A stretch of 5,252 bases of DNA. It comes from Bacillota bacterium (GTDB lineage Bacteria > Bacillota > Clostridia > Lachnospirales > Lachnospiraceae). Location: the NCBI GenBank assembly GCA_023439505.1, contig JAEXNR010000022.1:1-5252 (forward strand), written 5' to 3'. The notes beneath the pieces were generated by a model. The model was not told the DNA's origin, ran no database searches, and worked only from the letters and a program-made list of their open reading frames with translations. This document shows positions 1 through 4,796 of the stretch, one piece after another. The position numbers and the translations under genes were made by a program. Within the stretch, counting starts at the first letter, position 1. Every line of letters begins with the position of its first letter.

Positions 1-1008
1 AAAATCAAATCGCACTCTTTCTTCGCTATCTGGTTCTTCAATATCACCTTCATCCACAGCGTTCACGGTTTCGGGTTGTTTATCCACAATTTCAGGTATA
101 TCGTTCACGGAAGCGGGGATATCGTCCGGTTTTTGATGGTTATTATGCCATTCACGACCATTAAAATTCCATATTTGCTGATCAACCTCTCCTGATTCAA
201 AGATCCATTTACCGGCACCATGAAACGCTTCGACATAATAGCGTTCTGCTCTATACTCGGCATCATACTTGCTGTGTCCTGTGCCATCGTCGCCGAATCC
301 AAAAGAGAATTCAATGTTTCCCCTGGAAAGGTTTCTGATTGTATCCATACTGTAATTATTCTTTTCAAGGACATATGAGCTCATATCACAGATGCTATCA
401 CACATTTCCTTAAGAACCTCACAGTGAATCTGCCATTCTTCTTTACGTTTCAGTTCTTTAAAATATCCAGTTCGGTCATAAGGGCAATCAGCTTTGTCAT
501 AATGACAGTTTTTACAACCGGTAGAATATTGGTACTGGCGGTAAGCAGCACATTCATAATATTGCTTTTTAGGTTCATCTTCCTGTTTCGACGTCGAAAC
601 ACCCTGTTCCGGATTTTTTATTTCCCGGATCTGTACAACTGTAGTTGTCGGCGTCACCTGCTCCAGTTGCTCATCGGTCAGATAAAGCATCTCGGACAAT
701 TTGCTGCTACTGAAGTCTCTGTATCTCTCTAGCAGGATGGGTGAATTACCATCTACAGAAAACTTATCATTAATATTCATAAACTTACTGGCCTGAGGCT
801 TACTGATCCCGAACTCAGCCAGTGCAAGTTCCCATATGTTCTGATATACATCTTCACGGAATAATTCATGATCCCGGATATGTTTCAGGTAATAACCAAT
901 GGCCACAAAATTGTTTGCAACTGCATTCATGTTTTCCGCTATCATACGTTTGCTGTCTATGTAATTCATCTGCTGGTAATACTTAAAATTCTGCAGTTCT
1001 TCACTTAT
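1..1008 (-). CDS. Phage HTH/cysteine-cluster protein of unknown function, 3' end beyond window
   Basis: An uninterrupted minus-strand frame runs from about position 1101 to the left edge, so the C-terminus is missing. Numbered from the codon at 1006-1008, residues 1-130 are rich in helix-forming and charged residues. Residues about 61-84 (LALAEFGISKPQASKFMNIN and on) look like a helix-turn-helix followed by a recognition helix. Residues 153-175 carry C-x11-C-x2-C-x6-C, a possible zinc or iron-sulfur site. The tail after residue 293 is acidic, with a repeated SVND/TVNA motif. I recognise it as a phage-type protein but no established function is known to me; DNA binding is an inference. Start: a strong GGAAGGAGGG (1015-1024) lies 6 bases before an ATA codon (1006-1008) where ATG would be expected. 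Other in-frame choices are ATG at 1101 (no ribosome site, overlaps the preceding gene), TTG at 1026 and ATG at 969 (no ribosome site). The 18-bp palindrome at 584-601 is inside it. Confidence 0.72.
   Translation of the reverse strand, partial: MSEELQNFKYYQQMNYIDSKRMIAENMNAVANNFVAIGYYLKHIRDHELFREDVYQNIWELALAEFGISKPQASKFMNINDKFSVDGNSPILLERYRDFSSSKLSEMLYLTDEQLEQVTPTTTVVQIREIKNPEQGVSTSKQEDEPKKQYYECAAYRQYQYSTGCKNCHYDKADCPYDRTGYFKELKRKEEWQIHCEVLKEMCDSICDMSSYVLEKNNYSMDTIRNLSRGNIEFSFGFGDDGTGHSKYDAEYRAERYYVEAFHGAGKWIFESGEVDQQIWNFNGREWHNNHQKPDDIPASVNDIPEIVDKQPETVNAVDEGDIEEPDSEERVRFDF
584..601. promoter_or_regulatory. 18-bp perfect palindrome, parS-like candidate protein-binding site
   Basis: TGTTTCGACGTCGAAACA is a perfect inverted repeat with no spacer. 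It has the same half-site ends as the classical chromosomal parS (TGTTTCACGTGAAACA), with one extra G/C pair on each side of the ACGT core. It lies within the left-edge gene and encodes a short Val-Ser-Thr-Ser-Lys stretch at the junction between the helix-turn-helix part and the cysteine cluster, probably a flexible linker. The palindrome is directly visible; a role as a binding site for a ParB-like or other dimeric protein is inference. Confidence 0.5.
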
Positions 1009-1136
1009 TTGGGTCCCTCCTTCCAATTTTTCAAACCAATACATGGCAATGGAAATATATAAACGATCTTCTTCCTGCGCTCGATAAAAATACCAATCCA
1101 TAAGTCATACCATGCAAAAACAAGTTTATATTTCAT
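1005..1136 (-). CDS. Small phage protein, 43 residues, hydrophobic/aromatic and basic
   Basis: The reading frame encodes 43 residues beginning MKYKLVFAWYDLWIGIFIER, followed by a basic RRKK cluster, then VYIFPLPCIGL and a polar end. A good ribosome site (AAAAGGAG, 1146-1153) sits 9 bases before the ATG. The start overlaps the stop of the VRR-NUC gene by 11 bases, a typical phage coupling. The pattern of an aromatic/hydrophobic stretch, a basic cluster and a second hydrophobic stretch with Pro resembles a small protein I associate with Firmicute phage genomes, for which no function is known to me. Neither hydrophobic stretch is long enough to be a confident transmembrane helix. Its stop codon TAA overlaps the ATA start candidate of the next gene. 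It is too short for many gene callers and easily missed. Confidence 0.75.
   Translation of the reverse strand: MKYKLVFAWYDLWIGIFIERRKKIVYIFPLPCIGLKNWKEGPK
1015..1024 (-). promoter_or_regulatory. Strong ribosome binding site that positions a non-standard ATA start
   Basis: Read on the minus strand this is GGAAGGAGGG, a near-ideal Shine-Dalgarno sequence within the last codons of the 43-residue gene. It is 6 bases from the ATA codon at 1006-1008, the correct distance for a start there. The only standard start at a similar distance is GTG at 1002-1004, which is in another frame and stops after 12 codons. It therefore argues that initiation was, or is, at 1008. Confidence 0.65.
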
Positions 1137-1422
1137 TCCTGACAGCTCCTTTTAATTCCTTAACAAAGTCCTTCGCTGAATTCATCCCGTATATTACCCT
1201 GAAGTCACAGCCCATCTCCTGAAACTGCTCACGCTGCCATACTTGCACACCGGATAGCTTACCGATAATCCGCTTAAGCTCCACAAAATAGACCTTACCA
1301 CCGGGAAAGAGATATATCCGATCCGGTACCCCGGGGTTATCGGGGCTAATGAATTTATACGACTTGCCGCCAAGTTTCTTAATCTGATCGGTTAGCCAAT
1401 CTTCAATCTCGATCTCTAACAC
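1126..1422 (-). CDS. VRR-NUC domain nuclease, PD-(D/E)xK superfamily
   Basis: This 98-residue protein is essentially a stand-alone VRR-NUC domain, the usual size for the phage versions. Visible motifs in order are an N-terminal acidic helix with E5/E7, G31-V-P-D34-R in 'PGVPDRIYLFPGGKVYFVEL', the E48-x-K50 catalytic pair (VELK), and Q60 in the following helix. Together these form the PD-(D/E)xK metal-dependent active site. The family includes the nuclease domain of eukaryotic FAN1, and phage members can act on branched DNA such as Holliday junctions; the substrate of this one is inference. The start is GTG at 1420-1422, with AAAGGAGG (1429-1436) 6 bases upstream. A second AAGGAGG lies slightly further upstream (1441-1447). 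The gene overlaps the next small gene, so they are probably translated together. It is the second nuclease in this cluster besides the ERCC4 protein. Confidence 0.93.
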   Translation of the reverse strand: MLEIEIEDWLTDQIKKLGGKSYKFISPDNPGVPDRIYLFPGGKVYFVELKRIIGKLSGVQVWQREQFQEMGCDFRVIYGMNSAKDFVKELKGAVRNEI

Positions 1423-1505
1423 GTTTGCCTCCTTTCGGATTCCTCCTTATATGGTTTTGATAGTGGCTGCCATGCTGTTATGTTTAATCTATCGCCTCTA
1501 TAATC
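1423..1505 (-). other. Short gap with two micro-ORFs and doubled ribosome sites
   Basis: This gap between the 72-residue gene and the VRR-NUC gene holds no convincing gene. Two tiny frames exist on the minus strand. One at 1484-1513 encodes MNEIIEAID, and its ATG overlaps the upstream gene's stop as ATGAATGA with an AAAGGAGG upstream. The other, at 1447-1473, encodes MAATIKTI. Two Shine-Dalgarno sequences follow each other (1441-1447 and 1429-1436). The micro-ORFs could be leader or coupling peptides, or remains of a lost gene; nothing in the sequence decides between these. Confidence 0.3.
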
Positions 1506-1724
1506 TCATTCATCGCCTTGCATCCTCCTTTCATTTTCGATACAGATAATCAGATCTGCTGTAATATGCCTGCAAAGGTCACAATCATATTTCCAGTTTA
1601 GCTCCCGGGCCTCATGCAACATCAGATCCGGATTGTAGACTGTATTGGTATTACACCATTTTTTGTAAAATACGTTATACGTATCATTAAAGATTTGTCT
1701 GACCTTAACTGGTGAAGGTATCAT
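1506..1724 (-). CDS. Hypothetical phage protein, 72 residues, CxxCxH motif
   Basis: I do not recognise this protein. The ATG at 1722-1724 has an excellent ribosome site (AAAGGAGG, 1729-1736) only 4 bases upstream, which supports it as a real gene. It is the first gene after the iteron block in the direction of transcription. The product starts MIPSPVKVRQIFNDTYNVFY, suggesting amphipathic helices. It has four cysteines (C24, C48, C51, C61), and C48-x2-C51-x-H53 could contribute to a metal site, although four clear ligands in the usual spacing are not evident. It ends with a charged stretch (ENERRMQGDE). No signal peptide or membrane segment is visible. Its position between a replication helicase/origin and a nuclease suggests a DNA-metabolism accessory role, by context only. 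Confidence 0.75.
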   Translation of the reverse strand: MIPSPVKVRQIFNDTYNVFYKKWCNTNTVYNPDLMLHEARELNWKYDCDLCRHITADLIICIENERRMQGDE

Positions 1725-1739
1725 AAATCCTCCTTTATA

Positions 1740-1831
1740 GTTCCCGCAGTTCCCGTACGGTTCCCGTTGGCTTGGGAACCGCTAAAGCCTTGATTTTACT
1801 AACAAAACAGGCACGGTTCCCGTAGTTCCCG
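1740..1831. repeat. Left iteron array, six GTTCCCG-type heptamers
   Basis: GTTCCCG occurs at 1740-1746, 1749-1755, 1760-1766, 1816-1822 and 1825-1831, all in the same orientation. One inverted copy, TGGGAAC, lies at 1773-1779. Start-to-start distances within the tight groups are 9 or 11 bases, roughly one helical turn. GGTTCCC at 1759-1765 and GGGAACC at 1774-1780 form a perfect 7-bp inverted repeat with an 8-base loop. The array begins immediately upstream of the 72-residue gene's ribosome site, so a bound protein could also affect that gene. Confidence 0.8.
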
Positions 1832-1848
1832 TTAATTTTACGCGCGTG

Positions 1849-1908
1849 TAGAAAATATCTTTTTAAATATAAATAAAATATTTACATATATATAAGTTTA
1901 TAAAATTC
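1849..1908. other. AT-rich core, possible DNA unwinding element
   Basis: Only 5 of these 60 bases are G or C, in sharp contrast to the surrounding repeats. It lies exactly between the two oppositely oriented iteron arrays and is preceded by a CGCGCG step at 1841-1846. This is where strand opening would be expected if the block is an origin. A promoter within it cannot be excluded, but I see no convincing -35/-10 pair at proper spacing. Confidence 0.55.
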
Positions 1909-1909
1909 A

Positions 1910-2011
1910 CGGGAACCGTTAAAAAACGGGAACCGCATGCCTCAAATTCTTGATTTTACTGGGTTTCATCGGTACCCGTAATTTAATTTATGACGGGAAC
2001 CTTACGGGAAC
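1910..2011. repeat. Right iteron array, four CGGGAAC heptamers plus one variant
   Basis: CGGGAAC occurs at 1910-1916, 1927-1933, 1994-2000 and 2005-2011, all in the orientation opposite to most copies on the left side. A variant, GGTACCCG, lies at 1971-1978. Start-to-start distances are 17 and 11 bases in the two pairs. The last copy ends 2 bases from the helicase stop codon at 2014-2016. With the left array this gives an overall inverted arrangement around the AT-rich core. Confidence 0.8.
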
Positions 2012-2013
2012 TC

Positions 2014-3897
2014 CTATTGATCAGTGGTAATCTTCCATCTCTCTTCTGGCCACTCCTCATCGCTATCGGGAGATTTATCAAACGGTATTCTTATATGTTT
2101 AGTTGTTTCAAATTCTGTATCTGGTTCCGGCATGCAGATGCACCAAAGTTTAGCACCATTAATGCTGACCTTTTTAAAACCTCTGTCATCTGCCGTCTCA
2201 CTTAATCCGTGCTGTCGCATCCATGATGACAATGCCTTTGCATCGTATCCACCATCGCTACATATTCGTTCAAATATGCTCTTCATAACATTTGTTTTGT
2301 ATCCAGATATGCTTCCCCAACATTCTCCATTAGGTTGAATATTATTGAAAATAAAACGATAATGATTAGCCGCAACCATATCTCGGAAATACTCATATGC
2401 CCGCAGATTTACGTCAACGGATTCCTTGCTATGTAAATACTTCTCTATGTCTTCTACCTTAAGAGCACGCTTGTCCGTAAATATCCATTTTGTAGCAAGA
2501 GCATCCGCGGTCAGAAGCACAGCAGCAGCCATAGTCTGCTTCTCCGTAGAATCTGTTCCGAGAGCGTTGTAAAACTCCTTATAAAGCCTCTCAGCCTCAT
2601 CACTATTCCCTGGCTGACTTAGCAATGTAATAAATAATCTTCCTGCATGCCCGTAATTCCTCCGGATGATGTCGGCAATTCCTGGAGCATCATCAAACAG
2701 CTTATCTTTACATTCGATCTCAATGATTCGGTTCACAGCTCCTCCACCGGAGGAAGCATTAGTGATCGGAGATTCCCCTGATGTAAGTGTGCAATTTTTC
2801 CATGTAGGCGTATCCTGCAACCCCCCGGTCTTCTTACCTCTGAGACGTCCAATACCTTCACAGATCATGTAAACGATGCTTTCAAACATCTTCTTATCCT
2901 TGACCAACTGGAACTCATCCAGGATAAGCGGCATTGAATTCGTGAAGCCTTCCAGGAGCTCAATAGCAACCTGCGTACCATTGAATGTCTGTATGTATCC
3001 ATCTTCGGCAGGACAGGCCCATACGGAGGCCGCCAGCATTAATGAAACGGTTTTACCGGCTTCTGTACCTCCCCAAAGATGTACAATGAAATTAAGTTTT
3101 CCGAGAATTTTTAAAAGGACGCTGGCAAAACTTGCTGCCAGCATAATCCTCGCAGGTGAATCGGATGCACGTACCTTTTTAGCCATGCTCAGCCAAGTAT
3201 CGAAGCTACCTTCGGATCGGACCGAATCATAAATGTTTTTGAAATTATTTGCACCGTCAAATATCAGATCATCAACATAAGGGCTAAATCCATCTGTATT
3301 AGTCCATCCCAAACGGCCTACTGAATTATGTTTCGGAATAATTTCGTAATTAAGATTCTCAACGTCATGCAAGTATCGCACCAAGTATTTAGCACTCTCA
3401 GAGGTTACCGCAACTCCGTTATTCGCAAGTTCCAGGATGTTGTTTGCACTCGCAATGGTCCGACGTTCATAAATCTCGTTACGCCAGAACTTGCCTTTGC
3501 GGAAGGATATCCTTAGTTTTTCAGTGCCAGTATCAATATTTGTCAGGCACTCCACCGGCATGATCGGATGTACACAGGCAATATCTTCTCCATTTCGCTC
3601 GTTCCGGCGTGTAACACCAAAGTCATCAGCAAGCCATTCCCCTGTCTTGAGTTCCAGATCCTGACCGTCAAACTGAGTTACATTATCTATGATGATCCCT
3701 TTACCAGCTTGCTCCTCCGCATATGCTTTTAGCATCCGTCCAAAATCCTTGAATCCAACTTTTATAGCATTGTCCTTTAAAATAGTAAAAGTCTGATTAT
3801 ATCTAAACCGGTTGTTTCTCAGTTCAAATAAAAGCTTATAGGGGGCTTCTGTATTAAATTCCTGCTTCGTAAACTGCCTGATGGCTTCATCTGCCAT
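2014..3897 (-). CDS. DUF927-family (Cch-like) AAA+ replication helicase
   Basis: This 627-residue protein carries the DUF927 ATPase domain. Walker A is GGTEAGKT at 276-283, and Walker B is PLILDE at 323-328. TSGES at 372-376 fits a sensor segment, and VNRIIEIE places R390 as a possible arginine finger. Residues 1-270 are the family-specific N-terminal region. Residues about 530-588 (near GYKTNVM, LSSWMRQHGL and GFKKVSINGAKLWCI) look like a winged-helix DNA-binding end, followed by an acidic tail. The DUF927 family includes Cch of staphylococcal SCC elements, described as a self-loading MCM-like hexameric helicase. Replication-fork helicase in the cytoplasm is therefore the likely role here. 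The ATG overlaps the preceding gene's stop by 11 bases; AAGGGGG (3910-3916) lies 12 bases upstream, a slightly long spacing. The candidate origin follows directly. No primase or polymerase motif is seen in the window. Confidence 0.92.
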   Translation of the reverse strand: MADEAIRQFTKQEFNTEAPYKLLFELRNNRFRYNQTFTILKDNAIKVGFKDFGRMLKAYAEEQAGKGIIIDNVTQFDGQDLELKTGEWLADDFGVTRRNERNGEDIACVHPIMPVECLTNIDTGTEKLRISFRKGKFWRNEIYERRTIASANNILELANNGVAVTSESAKYLVRYLHDVENLNYEIIPKHNSVGRLGWTNTDGFSPYVDDLIFDGANNFKNIYDSVRSEGSFDTWLSMAKKVRASDSPARIMLAASFASVLLKILGKLNFIVHLWGGTEAGKTVSLMLAASVWACPAEDGYIQTFNGTQVAIELLEGFTNSMPLILDEFQLVKDKKMFESIVYMICEGIGRLRGKKTGGLQDTPTWKNCTLTSGESPITNASSGGGAVNRIIEIECKDKLFDDAPGIADIIRRNYGHAGRLFITLLSQPGNSDEAERLYKEFYNALGTDSTEKQTMAAAVLLTADALATKWIFTDKRALKVEDIEKYLHSKESVDVNLRAYEYFRDMVAANHYRFIFNNIQPNGECWGSISGYKTNVMKSIFERICSDGGYDAKALSSWMRQHGLSETADDRGFKKVSINGAKLWCICMPEPDTEFETTKHIRIPFDKSPDSDEEWPEERWKITTDQ

Positions 3898-4171
3898 ATT
3901 TCTTAATTACCCCCTTGCGCTCGTCGTATGTTCCCTTTTCAAGGATCTCTAGATCTGTCTTGTATTTGAACAAAATATCGTTACATACAGTCCATTCATC
4001 AGATAAAGGCTCTAGCCTCGATGATACTGTTTTATGAATCATAATAGCTTTTACAAGAAAGTCTCTGGTCTCTAGATAGCTGGTCTTCGTAGCCTTCTGG
4101 ATAGCCTCTCTGCCACTTTTCTTAGGTTTATGCTGCATCTGTACCGCTATCCTTTGTCGGTAGCTTTGCAT
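3887..4171 (-). CDS. Hypothetical phage protein, 94 residues, basic and probably helical
   Basis: I do not recognise this protein. It is packed tightly: its ATG is 2 bases after the ERCC4 gene's stop, and its end overlaps the helicase start by 11 bases. It is therefore very likely translated as part of the same operon. The first third is strongly basic (QRIAVQMQHKPKKSGREA), and the rest alternates charged and hydrophobic residues as expected for helices. It has one cysteine (C63) and no signal peptide, membrane segment or catalytic motif. The ribosome site is weak (GGGTGG, 4181-4186), which suggests coupling to translation of the ERCC4 gene. Position between a nuclease and a helicase suggests a DNA-metabolism partner, such as a helicase loader or a nuclease partner, but nothing in the sequence shows it. 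Confidence 0.8.
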   Translation of the reverse strand: MQSYRQRIAVQMQHKPKKSGREAIQKATKTSYLETRDFLVKAIMIHKTVSSRLEPLSDEWTVCNDILFKYKTDLEILEKGTYDERKGVIKKYGR

Positions 4172-4173
4172 GC

Positions 4174-4686
4174 TTAATCACCACCCAGGATCTCAACTAT
4201 CTTCTTCCCGGCATCTCCCCGTGAACAGAACATAAATTCAACACCATATTTCTCCTGCATCGTCCTCATTGCTTTTGCAAGTGTTTGTCCGGTTGTTGGA
4301 GGTCTCATGCCAGCGGTTGATTGGCACTTACGCTGTAATGACTTTACTTTTTTCATAAAGATCTCAATTCTTGGGTTCTGCCAAAGAGCTACATCATCAA
4401 TACTTTTAATTCCCCATCCATGCTCCACCAAAATGATCAGCTTTATTTCATTGTCTTTGGCAAGTTGGCATTCCCTGCGGAAGCGATCATGCTCTTTACC
4501 GCAGATGTTACCGACGCATTCCTGCAGATCTTTTTTACTGTCTATAACTACTGATAAATCTTTAATATTTGCATAATCACCGACTGGAAGTTTACTCCTG
4601 AGGATCTTAACCCCTAGTTTTTCAAGTTGAGCATTCTCAATCTTGTGTTTATCTGCTTGCTGTCTTGTATCTTCAATAATTGTCAA
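4174..4686 (-). CDS. ERCC4-domain (XPF/MUS81-type) nuclease
   Basis: This 170-residue protein has an ERCC4 nuclease fold nearly throughout. In order: IIEDTRQQ with D6; LPVGDY (33-38); VVIDSKKDLQE (46-56), at the place of the family's V-x-ERK-x3-D signature; and HDRFRREC (66-73). Next come the hydrophobic strand KLIILVE (82-88) and a C-terminal helical part. The signature is modified: Asp-Ser-Lys-Lys replaces Glu-Arg-Lys, so D49 and K51 would be the catalytic pair. XPF/MUS81 enzymes cut branched, flap or fork DNA. This short form lacks an obvious tandem helix-hairpin-helix domain, so partner or substrate choice is unknown. The start is TTG at 4684-4686. An in-frame TAA is the codon directly upstream, so it cannot begin earlier, and AAAGGAG (4697-4703) is 10 bases away. 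A hairpin abuts this ribosome site. Confidence 0.9.
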   Translation of the reverse strand: MTIIEDTRQQADKHKIENAQLEKLGVKILRSKLPVGDYANIKDLSVVIDSKKDLQECVGNICGKEHDRFRRECQLAKDNEIKLIILVEHGWGIKSIDDVALWQNPRIEIFMKKVKSLQRKCQSTAGMRPPTTGQTLAKAMRTMQEKYGVEFMFCSRGDAGKKIVEILGGD

Positions 4687-4705
4687 TTATGTATTGCTCC
4701 TTTCC

Positions 4706-4730
4706 CCGGGATGATTGCCAGTCATCCCGG
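4706..4730. promoter_or_regulatory. 9-bp perfect hairpin next to the ERCC4 ribosome site
   Basis: CCGGGATGA (4706-4714) and TCATCCCGG (4722-4730) pair perfectly around a 7-base loop. On the transcribed minus strand the hairpin ends directly before GGAAAGGAG, the ribosome site of the ERCC4 gene. No run of T follows on either strand, so it is not a typical intrinsic terminator. It may be an mRNA stabiliser, a translational control element or an operator dyad. The surrounding 110-base gap (4687-4796) otherwise holds only a 12-codon frame (4687-4725) with no convincing ribosome site. Confidence 0.5.
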
Positions 4731-4796
4731 AATTGGATAAGTTGGTCTATTTATCCGGTTGTATTCATTTGTGATATGTTATACTCCCGGAAGGTG

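Larger units (their letters stand above)
1725..2013. other. Candidate iteron-type replication origin (non-coding)
   Basis: This 289-base block between the helicase gene and the 72-residue gene has no credible gene on either strand. It contains about ten GTTCCCG/CGGGAAC heptamers in two arrays around an AT-rich core, plus a duplicated 12-mer, CTTGATTTTACT. The arrangement of direct repeats next to an AT-rich unwinding element, beside the replication helicase gene, is typical of phage and plasmid origins. The repeats and AT core are visible in the sequence; origin function is inferred. Alternatives are an operator array for a regulator or an RNA-level element made of paired repeats. Confidence 0.6.

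Noticed and set aside
105..374. 89-codon minus-strand frame
   Set aside because: It lies in a different phase inside the long left-edge gene, whose frame is continuous through here and has coherent protein features; it has no ribosome site of its own.
966..1004. GTG at 1002-1004 as the start of the left-edge gene
   Set aside because: It is well placed for the ribosome site but in the wrong frame, and meets a TGA after 12 codons.
424..1062. Plus-strand frames at 424-732 and 868-1062
   Set aside because: Antisense to the left-edge gene, with low-complexity Phe/Ile-rich translations and no ribosome sites; these are shadows.
1324..1335. GC-rich palindrome ACCCCGGGGT in the VRR-NUC gene
   Set aside because: Ten bases only, within the conserved PGVPD codons, and not repeated elsewhere; fits chance plus coding.
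1740..1881. Minus-strand open frame through the repeat block, ending ...GTVRELREL
   Set aside because: It has no start codon, its 5' part is the AT-rich core, and its residues are simply the heptamers read in frame; conserved-looking peptides here reflect DNA repeats.
1919..1969. 16-codon minus-strand frame MKPSKIKNLRHAVPVF
   Set aside because: It has an ATG but no ribosome site, and the sequence is made of the duplicated 12-mer plus heptamer; best explained as non-coding repeat.
1740..2011. CRISPR array
   Set aside because: The repeated unit is only 7 bases, occurs in both orientations and lacks regular spacers of 25-40 bases.
1990..3516. Plus-strand frames within 1990-3516 opposite the helicase gene
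   Set aside because: All are antisense to a 627-residue helicase with clear Walker motifs; no ribosome sites or recognisable products.
4706..4730. Intrinsic transcription terminator after the MBL gene
   Set aside because: The stem is strong, but neither side is followed by a T-run and the ribosome site of the next gene follows at once.
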